Shown: positions 38,501 to 48,958, counted from the stretch's first letter. The stretch is 64,000 nt of DNA from Ornithodoros turicata (GCF_037126465.1 NC_088203.1:102362668-102426667); one strand, 5' to 3'. Made by a program: numbers and translations. The notes: a model not told the origin generated them from the sequence alone.

Positions 38501-41500
38501 ACATTTTACAGATTTCGTTCGGGGGGTAAATATCGGGCGGATACGGGTTTAACCCGAAAAAGTCAGGCCCTACTTATACAGTACAGCACGCTCGCAGCAA
38601 AGTTTATCGCTCGGCACACGACCACGCATCTGGTACAGTACCAAAGACAACAGATATGACAGATTACAACCTCACCTTATCTGCATTCGATTTGATACAC
38701 CGCACAAAGAACGGGTTGGCCTGGCCCAGCGCCTCCATCAGGTGATGCAACGACACCTGTTAGTGGTCAGAACAGTAAGGTCAATTTGCACACCGCAACA
38801 AAAGCTTTTCCAAGGAGGTTCCCTCAAGGGATGCTCATTCCACACCGGTCCTTTGTGAGCGAAGGACTGGAAGGGTGGTTTACCTGAAACTGTGCTGTGA
38901 CTGTGGGCGGTTGTTTGCGTCCAGTCCTGTGAGGCTGTTGCTGAGTTCTACCCACGACAGTTTTTACACTCTGCAGGTTCTTCAAGCCCTGGAGAGGTTT
39001 TTGGCGTTACTCTATTGGCTCAAAGAGATAAAACAGGCAGAACAATCCAGGTTTCTTTCTTTCTCACCTTATCAACTCTCGATCGAGTCCTGGTATGCCG
39101 GTTTTTACTGCAAGCGTCGAAGGAACGTCGTTATTAAATCAAATAGGAACATAGAATGACAAAAATGCAGATATCCGAAACAACTTGGAAGTCAGCAATG
39201 GGAAACAGGAAGACTGGTGGAACCTAACTTGACCCGGAGAGCCCCCAAGAACGGGTAATGATGTAAATTACGCGTAATTATGTTGCAGCCGTTATTTCTT
39301 CTAGAGTAATGAAGTTTTGAGGGGCCAGGACGTAATAGGTAACCCTTATTTCCGCAACAACAGTGCCATCGAGAATGGCTCTGAGAGTTGGTTACCCAGA
39401 GACGTGTCTGTAGGACACAAATAGAAATGCTGCGTGGAACAAGAGGACAAAATGCGTGGGATTGCATACACCAAGATCTGGTTGGCCCGTTCCAGCACCC
39501 GAGCCTCGTTGGCGCCGAGGAAAGACTCCACTCCATACATCGATGTGCGGCTTCCTATGTTTCCGGGACTCGTGTTCACCGCACTCAATGGCCGGCGTGG
39601 GGACGTCGTCTGTCGTCTGCATAAACGAGTTACAATTATTCGCATTGAGAAGAACAAGAACAGCTGGTAGAGATAGCTAACAGGAGGAATGCCTCCGTAA
39701 ACCTCTACATACAGAATGAACGAAGGAAGAAAGGATAAATTACGTTAGATACTGTAAAAGACGATTTTGCGTAGAACACGTTTTTCGCATTTTGGTGAAG
39801 GCCATAGCTGACGCGGGAACTTAAATTCGCGAAAAAATGCGGGCTCATGTTTCCCGATGACGTCAGTGAATGCGCTTCGCGGGTACTTAAATTAGCAAAT
39901 TTTTGGCACTTGCAAAAAACACAAAAAATCATTCAACAAACAAACAAAAAGAAACACCTTTCCAGAACATATTCTTAGAACATATTCCAGAACATATTCA
40001 AAATAAAAAGCTTAAAGATACTGGGCATTTGAAACCACTTTAAAGAAGCAATGAAAGCCCACTCCATAAAATTTCTGGGATCGTGCAGCCTCCTAGCTGC
40101 TGAGGGGCATCTACTCTTTCCGAGCATGCTTCCTGTACACCAGCAACAGGTACACCTTTCCTTGAACCCTCTACAGGCATGCACAATGACTTACGAGGCT
40201 GGACTCTCGTTCCCCTTGTACGTCAAGCTCCTCTTGATGTTACCGTTTGTTCGAGCTAGAAGCACAAAACAAAAGTAATACGAGATGCGCAATAGTACAT
40301 CAAAACAGAGCACAGCTCGCAGTAACTGGACACTTTTCAACACAAAGAAATCTTTCGTTTAGATTTGTACAAACCTCGAGAGCTCCGCTGAAAGGCATAA
40401 TAAGAACGGAAGAACGCCCTCAGGATTGCCCACCGGAACACTGCAACAGGGTCTGCCCCCACAAGTTCACGAACCAGTGCGACACTGCTGCTTTTTAACA
40501 CCATCACTACGTCCGGCCGCATAAGGTCAACATTCTTCTCCTTGAAATCCTAAGGATGCAAATGCAAGGATATGTTTCTACATACCACCTTGGTTTACTC
40601 CAGCATGGTTTACTTCAGCGCCTTTTTTTACTTCAAACATGATGAATAAATGCACAAAAGACACGGGCGGACAAGGACAGCGTTCACTAGCAAATGGTTT
40701 ATTGGAACAAACAGAGAAGACGACAACTAACCTTGCAAGCCTCCGCACACAAAGGCAAACCTCTGCTGCGGATAGGTTCACTAATTATAAATAGAGCCTG
40801 AAGTTTTCGGGAAATATTTATTTATAAATTTGGGGGGTAAAAATCGGATAAATAAACATGAGCACTCAAAATTCATGCGAATTCGGGTGAAAAAAAACTT
40901 CCAGTACACTGAATGTGGGGAGAAATCGGGCTCTATTCCAAACGAACTGTGCTGGTTTGGTACAAACGGTGATGTAACTGCATTTGCTGCCAAATGAGTA
41001 AGTTATTGCATTCCTACAGACGTCCCAGTGAAGGCCATTTGCCGGGTAAAAATCGGGTTTCACCCTAAAGTGTCAACCTTCAATTCGGGGTGCAAATTCG
41101 GGGAAGTATCGGGTAAAACCCTAAACCTTCAGGCTCTAATTATAAATCAGATATTGAGAATGCTATGGTAGACTGTCGAAGCCACCGCTCATCGACTTCT
41201 TCCGCAATAATGCGGGACAAAGGTCGGTGAACCTTTTTTCCGTAGATGCTGCCTTTGTGGTTAGAGACCTGTTAAGTTTACTCATCATAATTAGGGCCTG
41301 ACTTTTTAGGGTTAAACCCGTATCCGCCCGATATTTACCCCCCGAACGAAATCTGTAAAATTCGGGTTTAACCCGAATCTACCCGAAAACATCAGGGTCG
41401 CCTGGCACACTCGTAAGCGTGCATTAAAATAAAGTTTGATAACATTGCTAAACATTAGTTCCATGTTAAGACACATTTTTATTAAACAAAAAAAAATCAC

Positions 41501-44500
41501 CCGAATTCCTGACGACAGAATATGCCGTAACGGGATTTAACCCGAATACACCCGAATTTTCAAATGAAAAATATCACCCGATATTTACCCCCCCGAATTT
41601 GGCCAAAAATGAAACCCGAAAAACTTAGGCCCTAATCATAATTCACGTATGTCCAAATAAACCAGCTGCTGGTAAATGTGCCTCTTTGTGTTTGTTCATT
41701 ACGTTACGAACGCATGTACAAAATAGACGTTACACAAAAGGTATGTTACAGTTCACTGCACGAAAACATACCCTGATTTGATACTTGACTTTGCCAGCAT
41801 AATGTTTGATCAAGAAGGCATTCTCCCGCTTCTGTGGCACCTCATAGAATTGATTGGTTTTATGCTGGTTTTGAAACTTCTGCAGTAACATTGCATTCGT
41901 GGCTCCAGAAAAGCTGCAAAAAGAGCAAGTGTCTTTAATATCTAAGTCATGCCTAAAAAAAATCTCCAGACACCTACTTGCACTGATCATTCAGCAGGCA
42001 CAACAAGCCGTGTGGTCGACCTTCAATCAAACTCAAGCATAATGTGTTATCCGTAAAATCTATGTTTTTCCACTGGATGCCCTCCTTCTGATACTCTTCC
42101 TACAAACAGATCGTATTAATGTTAGCACGGATCGTATGCGGGCCCTTGTGTTTCAGAGTTTGCTTTTGTCGAGGTAAAATTTTGTTTTTTTTTTCTTATG
42201 GTAGACGTTGATAAAAACTGTTTTTACTTCATTTAACACCTAAAATACCAGGTTATACTAATGCAGGACACATTCGCACGAATCTCACCTGTTCGTACTT
42301 GAAGACGTGTTGGTTGAAGTAGTTTTGCAGGTGCTCATTGGCAAAGTTGATGCAGAACTGCTCAAAGCTGTTGTGGTCGCCAAAGTCTTCGAAGCCAAAA
42401 ATATCTAACACACCTATGCTGTTACCCTGGACAAAAAATAAAATTATTGTTGCTCATCAACGAGACATTTCTTTCCACTAAGTCAGTTGTATGGCTCTGA
42501 CGTAAAATGCATAATGTATTTGTAGAGCCTGAAGTTTTCGGGAAATATTTTTTCCTACATTCGGGGGGGGGTAAAAATCGGGTAAATAAACATGTGCACT
42601 AAATTCATGCAAATTCGGGTGAAAAAACTTCCAGTACGCTAAATTCGGGGAGAAATCGGGCTCAGTTATTCAAACTAACTGTAGTGGTTTGGTACAAACG
42701 GTGATGTAACTGCATTTTTCTGCCAAACAAGTAGGTTAGTGCATTCCTACAGACATCCCAGTGAGGGCAATTTGCTGGGTAAAAATCGGGTTTCGCCCTA
42801 AAGAGGCAACCTTCAATTCGGGGTGCAAATTCGGGGAAGAATCAGGTAAAACCCTAAAACTTCAGGCTCTATGTATTTGCCGAACACATTTGCTCAAGTA
42901 CATGTAATAGTGTGCACTATGTAAAGAGAATGACGGTTCCCAAATGCAAAGCACAAGTACTTCAAGGAAACCTCCAGAGGCATAGTAGTAAAATAACATA
43001 CCCTGTGTTCCCGAAAGTCCTTTGCAGAAAGCAAGGAATGGTTGACCTGCATCACAATCCAGTCGAAGAGGGCACCGTACAGGCACTTGGCCATGGCATC
43101 TCGCGTTGCAATGGCCTATTTCGAAACAAGCCACAGCAATTAGGACTCACTGTCACCCCCTCTATTTCGTGCCCCAAGTTCTGCATAGTGTTCTCCATCA
43201 CCTCTGGCATCTTATAGCTGATGACCACCGTCTCTCCGGGAGCTTTGGCACGTTTCGTGGTGAGGGCAGAATTCAGCGTTTCCTCTTTCACCTTTGAAAG
43301 GATGACGCACACATAAAACAAAGATACGCTCCACGGATCAAACAACAGTCGTCAAAAATGAGTGAGATTCATCTTACCCCTAACAAAGATGCTATAAGTG
43401 ACAGGACATCGGGATTCTTCACTTGCACCGCTTCATCACTATGGTATGTAGATTTCTAAGGTCAAAACGGAAACCACCATTATCACATAGGGATCATTTC
43501 CCACTGGGTGCTCCGCTTTATGTTTCTGATCTTACTGATGTAATTGTACGTAATAAATAAAAAAACAAAAAACAGACACATCATAAAGGCCTTTCTCTTC
43601 AGACTCTGACGTGGAGTACAAAAGTCACACTGGCACTCAGGCAATCGTGAGTCAGTCATTTTAATCCTAGTACTAAGTGCATCAGTATATGCTTCCTCAC
43701 ACAAGACACGTGATGTATTTACTGCACATGCAAACACACACACCTTGCTGAACTCAATGTTTCCCAAATGCAGTACAGCGGACAGCACTCGGATTAGTCT
43801 GCAAAATGCAAGCAAAGTTGGTTATACAAAACTGCTGGGATGTTTGGTGAAGGAACAACCTCGTTATTATTTTTTTATAAGTATAATCAATAAATCAATC
43901 GTGGTGTCTACACCATATGCTACGGGGGTCCTTACTTTTTCCGTTTGTCCGCGGAAAAGCCCACCATCTCCATCGATTGCGTCAGCCTCATATATTCAAA
44001 CGCTTCATCCGTTCCTTCTACCTTATAGCACTGGCTCTGTAATGAAACGAATATATAATGAGTGTCAGATACTGACACTTGTACTGGATACTGAGACTGA
44101 GAAGTGACCATACTGAGACTGGACAGTGCCTTACTTGGTTTAGATAATGATAATCTTCCGGAGCTGTCAGATGTAGCTCCCTCTTCTCGGCGTCCGAAGC
44201 TCCGGCAAGGAGATAGTAGAAGACGTGATAATTCCTTTCGTTCTTCGCGTGAGATACTATTCGAGATTTCTCTAGCAGGTACTTTTGTACGACAGCCCTG
44301 AAGGACACGTTTGGGTGAGTCAGTGTTATTGGGCTCCTCTAGCCCAGACACTTCTGTCAGTTATTCAATTTCAGCGCTCCACGAAAAGTTTGCAGAACTC
44401 TCAAGCCAAAATCAAGTAATCACCCTCTCAATTATGGTTAGAGCCTGAAGTTTTCGGGAAATATTTTTTTCTAAATTCGGGGGGTAAAAATCGGGTGAAT

Positions 44501-47500
44501 AAACATGTGCACTAAATTCATGCGAATTCGGGTGAAAAAAAAACTTCCAGTATGCTAAATTTGGGGAGAAATCGGCCTCAGTTACTCAAACTAACTGTGG
44601 TGGTTTGGTACAAACGGCGATGTAACTGCATTTGCTGCCAGACAAGTAAGTTAGTGCATTCCTACAGACATCCGAGTGAGGGCAAATTGCCGGGTAAAAA
44701 TCGGGTTTCACCCTAAAGTGGCAACCTCCAATTCGGGGTGCAACTTCGGGGAAGAATCGGGTAAATCCCCCCAAAACTTCAGGCTCTAATTATGGTTTTG
44801 CATTGTCACATAGTTTATAAGGTTACAATATGGTCACATCCATCACGCTGGAAACTTGTGATACTTTGATATACAGTGATTGACTGATTTTTTTAGCTTT
44901 AGGAGCCATAGAATAAGACCGAATTATGAACTGAACTGAATTATAGAATGGACAGCATCGGCATCATGATGAATTTCTGCTGGTGCAGCGTGCTACTGTA
45001 CAAACTCACAAGTGTGCTGACGGCTAGTCTAGAAAGGAGAAATGTAACCAAATTTCCACCGATATACCAGGCACTGGATAAAACAATGCAGGTAGAGTTC
45101 ACAGTGGTTGTAACATTGTTTCCTCACAAAGTGATATTAAATGTTAGGTGCGACAGTCTGCTAGAGCCAGCAACTTGAAGAAAAAGCAGTCAGAGTTGGT
45201 ATCGTCATCAAAGGGGGCAAGTTTTGAACAGAAGGTGAATGCTTGGTTGGTACATTTTTCTCAAAGAGCAGACACGAATGTGGCATGTTGTGTAAACACG
45301 ATAAAGACAACTAAAAATGAAAGGCAGCTTACCCATGCACCATCCCATTCTCCCTGTAGTTCACCTGAATAAACTTGCCAAACCGGCTGGAGTTATTGTT
45401 GTGCTTCGTCTTGGCGTTTCCAAAAGCCTGGACAAAATATCACACAAAAAGGGAACCCGTAAATATATTACTGACCACAGAGAGGAGCTGTCAACGACGC
45501 TAAAACAGGCAATATTTGACAAAACTATTGGACATCGAAATTTCGTTTATAAGAAATGTTACCTCCAGTACAGGTCCAGCACTGAGAATGGTTTGCTCGA
45601 CCCCCCGGCCGTAGGATCCCTTCTGGCTGAGAGCCGTCAGGTGATGCAGAAGAAGATTGGTGCTCTCAGTCTTGCCTGAACCGCTCTCTCCTGAAATGAC
45701 GATGCACTGACTGGATCGTCCTCGCAACATAGCATGATAGGCTGCATCTGCCACGGCGAAAATGTGTGGCGGTAGGTCACCCAATCGCCGGTTCTGGTAC
45801 AGGCCAACATACTGGAAAAATAAGAAAAAAAGCGGAGATTAAGATAGTTTTGTTGTCAACTACACCATTAAAACTTTGGAAAGCTTCTATGAAGTCATTG
45901 TTCTGTTTGACGCATATTTGTGCAACTGTTGGCTCGAACTCTCCAGGTAAGATAGTTATAAAAACAGTATGATGTCATATATACAGTGCAAAATATCTCA
46001 TATCATATCTTCTCTTCTCTATCTCTGCTTTTGTGCAGGAAGAAGGTGCTTTACGACAACAGAAGAGAGAAAGAAAATCAAGAATGCAAGAGGGGGCGCT
46101 ATTTTTCCCTGTTAGTAAGTTAGTAAGTAGACGCCAGTCTGTGTTATATACACGTCTTTCTTTGTCTTTTTGTTTTTCCATAAATCCATTTACTCATCTA
46201 AGTCTGTCCCATTCACTAGTATTGACAAAAACTTCAAACTTGTACACAAGTTCTCACAGTGAACTACACAAGGGGGGGCAACATACTACAACCTCTGCTT
46301 TGAAAGACTGCAGAACACAAGGGCATCAGCAATTAACAAATAGCTGTTGTCATATTTCAAGCTGTAGCCCTATCAGCTGCATGTCCCTTAGGAGCATGGG
46401 GAGAATTCCACATATAATTTCCACACGTAATGGCATTTTAAATTATGGAGAACAAGCATCAAATACTATCAGGGTAAACCCTGATAAACAGGGTAAACAG
46501 GGGTCAGTGTAAACAGGGTTCTGATTAGCTTATGCAGCGTTCGCATGAAGTGCTCCACTTCACCGTTGGCCTCATGCGTTGGGAAATAAAGTTGTTGTTT
46601 TGCAAACTTCTGAAGAAGAAATGAAGGGGAAAAAAAGCCATCACAAAGTTTGTGCAGTCTTTCACTGCGCGTGCTTTTCTAATAGCTGGACAATAATAGA
46701 GGTTGTAAATACCACGGAAAACTTATATAATCGTCACTCAATACATATTACACATCACCCTGTAACATTCAATTGACCTAGCATATATACAATTTTTCGT
46801 ATATCTTTCAGCGTCACAATAATCGAAATTCACAACGTTTCAAACAATGTGACGAAGAAACACAAACACTATACTTGCCTTTGGGTTGTAGATCGGGTAG
46901 AATTTGAACGGATTGACAGCGATCAGGATGGACCCCACGTACGTGTAGATGTAACCTCTAGAGAAGCGCGCACGCAGGTTCTCGAGGAGCGTCCTCTCCG
47001 TGAGATCTGGAAGTTGGCAGAGATCCGGGTACTCGCGATCCCGCGGCTGGAAGCAGAGGAAGCGCAGGAACTGATCCCGCAGCAGCTGGGCGTCCAGTGT
47101 TGGATCCAGGTGAGAGGTGGTGGGGGGTCCCAGGCGCTTACGCAGGGAAAAGCAATGCGTGTCTTCCTGGGGCCACAGGAGCTGCAGGGCCACCGGGTAT
47201 TCAGAGGGGCCCAGACGCCGTTCTTTACATTCCTTTCGATGAAGAAAAGCATGCGGTGGGTTGCGTGTTAAGTGAATGAGTCGGTATTAATGAGAAATGA
47301 ATAGGCAGGGGTAAGCGAGTCAGGCATGGGTCAGCGAGTAAGTGCAGGTGAGTCACCACGAGTGATTTCATGCGAACAATTGAACCCCTGTATGCAATAA
47401 GGGGATAAGTCGAAAAATCCCAAAATGAGAAAAGGGGCCTGATCTGAGTGTCCGTCCCACTGACACACACGCATTTCCCGTTTTTTACCATGCTGTAGCG

Positions 47501-48228
47501 GGCCAACAAATCGCAATAAGGTCCTAAGTTTTCATTGGTAGGTGCATACTGGTATGTAGATGTCATTGCAACAAAAATAGTAAAAAAGAGGATAAGCTGA
47601 CTTATCCCCTTATTGCATACAGAGGTTCAATTACGAGCGAATCTCTGAGAGACTACGAGAGCGCAGCGGGCTAATATCGGAAGAAATTACCGCGAGCCGA
47701 ATGGGTTATTTATGCCAAATTTTAAAACTACACTGCTTCCTGCGTAGGGAAGATGGAGGTGTCCTCTCGCGTGTAAGGAAACATAAGGACTTCCAGAAGG
47801 TGAGAGCAAGTTTCAGGGTGATGGGGGGTTTCGAGGGTAGGGCAGCGCAACAAAAAGCTGGGGAGTCAGTTAAACATAAATGATAAAATGGTTGCGTGTT
47901 GGAGGCATAACCGATTATTGAGCCACTCGGAGTTGCAATTGTCGTGGGCACCAAGTTATGTGCAGGTGGGTCAACGGGTCTTAAGGCAAGGATAACAGCT
48001 GAATGAGCACAGAAATTTCAATGCCACAGTTGGACGTACTTCGCCACTAGCATTCTGCACTACTTCTGCCAGCTCCAACTCATTGGGTGCCTGGAGGCCA
48101 AGCTTCTCCGCTATGCAGGAGATAATGTCTGCTGCTGTCGTCTGCTTGCTTGCCTCTATGGAGAGGGCTTCATAAAGGCCACTGAAGGCCCCCACGTGCA
48201 CCTGGAGCACGTGACGATTACGAGACAT
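25918..48228 (-). CDS. MYO9: Unconventional myosin IX with RhoGAP tail, 38 coding exons (whole gene)
   Basis: I could join 38 exons in phase into 5,637 nt (1,878 aa plus stop). Domain order matches class IX myosins: Ras-association-like N-terminus (1-63), motor with P-loop GESGSGKT (about 222-229), switch [10 protein letters not shown] (about 274), switch II DIFGFE (504-509), a long loop-2 insert (about 690-792), four IQ motifs (about 920-1007), a charged linker, a first C1 zinc finger (1217-1267), a conserved helical block, a second C1 (1452-1500), RhoGAP (about 1511-1690, arginine finger in GIYRKSG, R1549), and a coiled C-terminus. Class IX myosins move on actin and switch off Rho. The ATG at 48228 follows an in-frame TAG 33 bases upstream. 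Vertebrates have two paralogues (MYO9A/B); this single gene cannot be assigned to either. Exon groups are listed separately. Confidence 0.95.
27178..27312. mobile_element. Palindromic MITE in myosin intron 37
   Basis: Ends GACTATCCTCGCGTTTGTTG and its near-complement form 23-bp inverted repeats (27178-27200, 27290-27312). A second inverted pair (GGAGGACGCG/CGCGTCCTCC) lies inside. Confidence 0.75.
28391..28423. repeat. Hairpin in myosin intron 36
   Basis: CCTTTAAAAAGCAA is followed, after CTCTG, by its exact complement. It lies next to a TTACT-rich decayed repeat (about 28260-28390). Confidence 0.55.
29010..31866 (-). CDS. MYO9: Myosin IX exons 29-35: second C1 finger and RhoGAP domain
   Basis: Exons 31761-31866, 31599-31672, 30849-31026, 30631-30774, 29976-30081, 29759-29890 and 29010-29133. 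Exons 29-30 encode a textbook C1 array H-x12-C-x2-C-x12-C-x2-C-x4-H-x2-C-x7-C (1452-1500). Exons 31-35 encode RhoGAP, which speeds GTP hydrolysis by RhoA. The catalytic arginine lies in [11 protein letters not shown] (exon 31), and the conserved stretch [17 protein letters not shown] is in exon 34. The exon 32 acceptor could be at either of two nearby AGs (30774 preferred; the alternative adds two codons). The exon 34 donor at 29759/29758 is set by the phase of exon 35. Confidence 0.92.
30252..30586 (+). mobile_element. hAT-type MITE family B, copy B1 (myosin intron 32)
   Basis: Starts TAGAGCCTGAAGTTTTC and ends with the near-complement. Flanks are both ATCAATCA-like, inside a short tetranucleotide repeat, so the duplication is ambiguous. 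Lies 45 bases from exon 32. Confidence 0.85.
31128..31199 (-). repeat. tRNA-like SINE head in myosin intron 30
   Basis: The minus strand folds as a full cloverleaf: 7-bp acceptor (GTTAGCT with AGCTGGC, two wobbles), D arm GCTC/GAGC, anticodon stem CTGGA/TCCAG with loop CCGGCAA, and T arm GTGGG-TTCGATC-CCTAC. U33 is replaced by C, no RNA polymerase III terminator follows directly, and a second partial copy (31403-31450) shares the same downstream sequence. It is therefore a tRNA-derived SINE head, not a tRNA gene. Confidence 0.75.
31347..31555. mobile_element. Inverted-repeat unit enclosing a truncated SINE copy
   Basis: Arms at 31347-31397 and 31498-31555 are exact inverted copies over about 50 bases (CTGATGTTCTGAGGCTGGAA on one side). 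Between them lies a truncated copy of the SINE at 31090-31199 in the opposite direction. The same arm motif occurs in the insertion at 37533-37591. The style of inverted flanks resembles the Penelope-like relic at 48959-49370. Confidence 0.65.
32013..35279 (-). CDS. MYO9: Myosin IX exons 23-28: tail linker with upstream C1 zinc finger
   Basis: Exons 35145-35279, 33867-34016, 33729-33783, 33559-33642, 32642-33496 and 32013-32054. Exons 23-26 encode a Ser/Arg-rich, probably disordered linker. In exon 25 a second frame looks plausible, but only the reported frame fits both neighbours. The 855-nt exon 27 (residues 1149-1433) has a Cys/His array H-x13-C-x2-C-x12-C-x2-C-x4-H-x2-C-x7-C at 1217-1267, close to the C1 consensus. 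A Gln run follows, then the conserved myosin IX block ([19 protein letters not shown] ... [16 protein letters not shown]) that precedes the RhoGAP module. Exon 28 is a 14-codon lysine-rich mini-exon ([14 protein letters not shown]). Confidence 0.88.
34734..35079 (+). mobile_element. hAT-type MITE family B, copy B2 (myosin intron 23)
   Basis: Same ends as the other B copies. Exact 8-bp duplication ATAATATT. Lies 66 bases from exon 23. Confidence 0.9.
35358..36903 (-). CDS. MYO9: Myosin IX exons 19-22: converter and IQ-motif neck
   Basis: Exons 36793-36903, 36595-36717, 35783-35932 and 35358-35536. Exon 19 holds the SH-helix region [18 protein letters not shown]. Exon 20 ends the motor ([14 protein letters not shown] ... 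NNYQMGKTK). Exons 21 and 22 encode the lever arm with four IQ-like motifs: [31 protein letters not shown] (split across the exon junction), [15 protein letters not shown] and [15 protein letters not shown]. Such motifs bind calmodulin-type light chains. A LINE reverse-transcriptase relic starts within about 20 bases after the exon 20 donor. Confidence 0.93.
35547..35586. repeat. (TTGA)n microsatellite in myosin intron 21
   Basis: About ten TTGA units start within 12 bases of the exon 22 acceptor, close to the polypyrimidine tract position. Confidence 0.9.
36240..36578 (-). mobile_element. LINE reverse-transcriptase relic in myosin intron 20
   Basis: The minus strand from 36578 reads [20 protein letters not shown], the motif-A region of CR1/Jockey-like reverse transcriptases, then decays with stops. 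It begins 17 bases beyond the exon 20 donor. Confidence 0.75.
37379..37786 (+). mobile_element. hAT-type MITE family B, copy B3, with a 59-bp insertion
   Basis: Aligns with the other B copies but is interrupted at 37533-37591 by a foreign segment flanked by 10-bp direct duplications TAACTGTACT. A G homopolymer lies at about 37422-37439. The outer flanks are only roughly similar, suggesting an old copy. Confidence 0.85.
37885..38222 (+). mobile_element. hAT-type MITE family A, copy A2 (myosin intron 18)
   Basis: Full-length copy with TIR TAGGGCCTGACTTTTT. Left flank GTTATACA, right flank CTTATACA (7 of 8 identical). Adjoins copy A3 in the opposite orientation with only that 8-mer between them. 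Confidence 0.9.
38231..38572 (-). mobile_element. hAT-type MITE family A, copy A3 (inverted next to A2)
   Basis: Near-identical reverse copy of A2. Both flanks are exactly CTTATACA. With A2 it forms an inverted repeat of about 690 bp. Confidence 0.9.
38676..40549 (-). CDS. MYO9: Myosin IX exons 14-18: class IX loop-2 insertion
   Basis: Exons 40375-40549, 40195-40255, 39472-39616, 38884-38988 and 38676-38756. Exon 14 (start [15 protein letters not shown]) ends in the conserved block [20 protein letters not shown]. Exons 15-17 encode about 103 basic, Ser/Thr-rich residues: the long loop-2 insertion typical of class IX myosins, which in studied members gives an extra actin tether. Exon 16 has [12 protein letters not shown], and exon 17 ends PPTVTAQFQ just before the conserved [20 protein letters not shown] of exon 18. 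Exon 17 starts at an AG inside CCTCTCCAG, because a TAA lies just upstream in frame. The insert looks shorter than in vertebrate MYO9A (about 170 aa from memory). Confidence 0.9.
40792..41138 (+). mobile_element. hAT-type MITE family B, copy B4 (myosin intron 13)
   Basis: Full-length copy. Exact 8-bp duplication ATTATAAA. Shares the intron with A4, only about 150 bases away. Confidence 0.9.
41292..41634 (+). mobile_element. hAT-type MITE family A, copy A4 (myosin intron 13)
   Basis: Full-length copy with TAGGGCCTGACTTTTT at the left end. Exact 8-bp target duplication ATCATAAT on both sides. Confidence 0.9.
41772..44297 (-). CDS. MYO9: Myosin IX exons 5-13: motor core, switch II to actin-binding region
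   Basis: Exons 44135-44297, 43936-44036, 43744-43798, 43378-43455, 43202-43291, 43002-43115, 42289-42426, 41978-42099 and 41772-41913. Recognisable motor blocks in order: [81 protein letters not shown] (switch II), [19 protein letters not shown] and [16 protein letters not shown]. Compared with my recollection of vertebrate MYO9A, the loop between NQ (exon 5) and YKVEG (exon 6) is about 20 residues shorter. The intervening intron (44037-44134) is only about 98 bases and holds no exon. All phases agree. Confidence 0.93.
42523..42871 (+). mobile_element. hAT-type MITE family B, copy B5 (myosin intron 10)
   Basis: Full-length copy. Exact 8-bp duplication TGTATTTG. Confidence 0.92.
44439..44788 (+). 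mobile_element. hAT-type MITE family B, copy B6 (myosin intron 4)
   Basis: Full-length copy. Exact 8-bp duplication ATTATGGT. Confidence 0.92.
45333..48228 (-). CDS. MYO9: Myosin IX exons 1-4: RA-like domain, P-loop and switch I
   Basis: Exons 48040-48228, 46879-47232, 45563-45811 and 45333-45427. Exon 1 encodes a ubiquitin-fold Ras-association-like segment (about 50 aa) with the TAADII..I.EKLGL pattern found at class IX N-termini. Exon 2 carries the start of the motor ([17 protein letters not shown], then [20 protein letters not shown]). Exon 3 has [12 protein letters not shown] and the ATP-binding P-loop GESGSGKT. Exon 4 has the switch-I segment [15 protein letters not shown]. The junction after exon 2 uses a GC donor (AAG|GCAAGT at 46879/46878). 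The only nearby GT donor would break the frame. Intron 1 contains a MITE (47378-47632). Confidence 0.93.
47378..47632. mobile_element. MITE in myosin intron 1
   Basis: 35-bp terminal inverted repeats: AATTGAACCCCTGTATGCAA at the left and a near-complement at the right, sharing the core ATGCAATAAGGGGATAAGT. No coding capacity. Confidence 0.75.
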
Positions 48229-48410
48229 CCTCCTCAGGCCCCTCGCACAGCCGTTCTACTCGGCTCGCTCCTAGTCATTGCCAGGATGTCTGCAATGATG
48301 CATGACTATTATGACACAAGGAGAAGAAAGGCACAAACACAACAATTGCAAGATGCACGCAAAGGGGGGTCTTCGTGTGAAGTGAGAAAGGAGGAAGAGA
48401 TGCTAATGAC

Positions 48411-48939
48411 CAGTGATGGCCACTAACTACTTCTACGGTAGTTTTAACTATAACTACTAACTACTTTGCGATGGAGTAGTAGTTCAACTACTTTTCTGGG
48501 GAGTAGTTAAAACTACTTCTTTAACTACTGCAATGTATTATAACTACATCTATAACTACTTAACATTGTCCATCAACACCAATCCCTTGTAGTGTTGTTG
48601 GACGCCTAAATATGAATCACAAGCAGTAATAATGGTATTTAAAATATACTCTCGTGCCTACGTCGCTTAATTCACATACTGTCGTAAAATCCACTGCATG
48701 TCCCTCGTATATTATGCGCTGACAAAATAACTTGTTGCGCAAATATTTTCTATGGAGTGAAAGCTTGCGGCAAAATCGGAAGTAGTTGACGTCTGCAGTA
48801 ACCTAACTACCATAGTTAACTAGTTCGAAATAGTAGTTTAACTAGTAGTTGCCACTACATTTCTGCAAGAAGTTGATAACTAGTTTTTAACTACAATCAG
48901 GTAGTTTAACTACATGTAGTTAACTGCTGGCCATCACTG
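48411..48939 (+). mobile_element. hAT-type MITE family C, copy C1
   Basis: About 530 bp with TIR CAGTGATGGCC and many internal TAACTAC/GTAGTTA repeats near both ends. Exact 8-bp duplication CTAATGAC. Lies about 180 bases upstream of the myosin start codon. Confidence 0.93.
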
Positions 48940-48958
48940 CTAATGACATTCTGAACTG

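Noticed and set aside
48411..48939. Tandem TAACTAC repeats as a CRISPR-like or satellite array
   Set aside because: Repeats are irregular and part of a MITE with terminal inverted repeats and an 8-bp duplication; this is a eukaryotic sequence.
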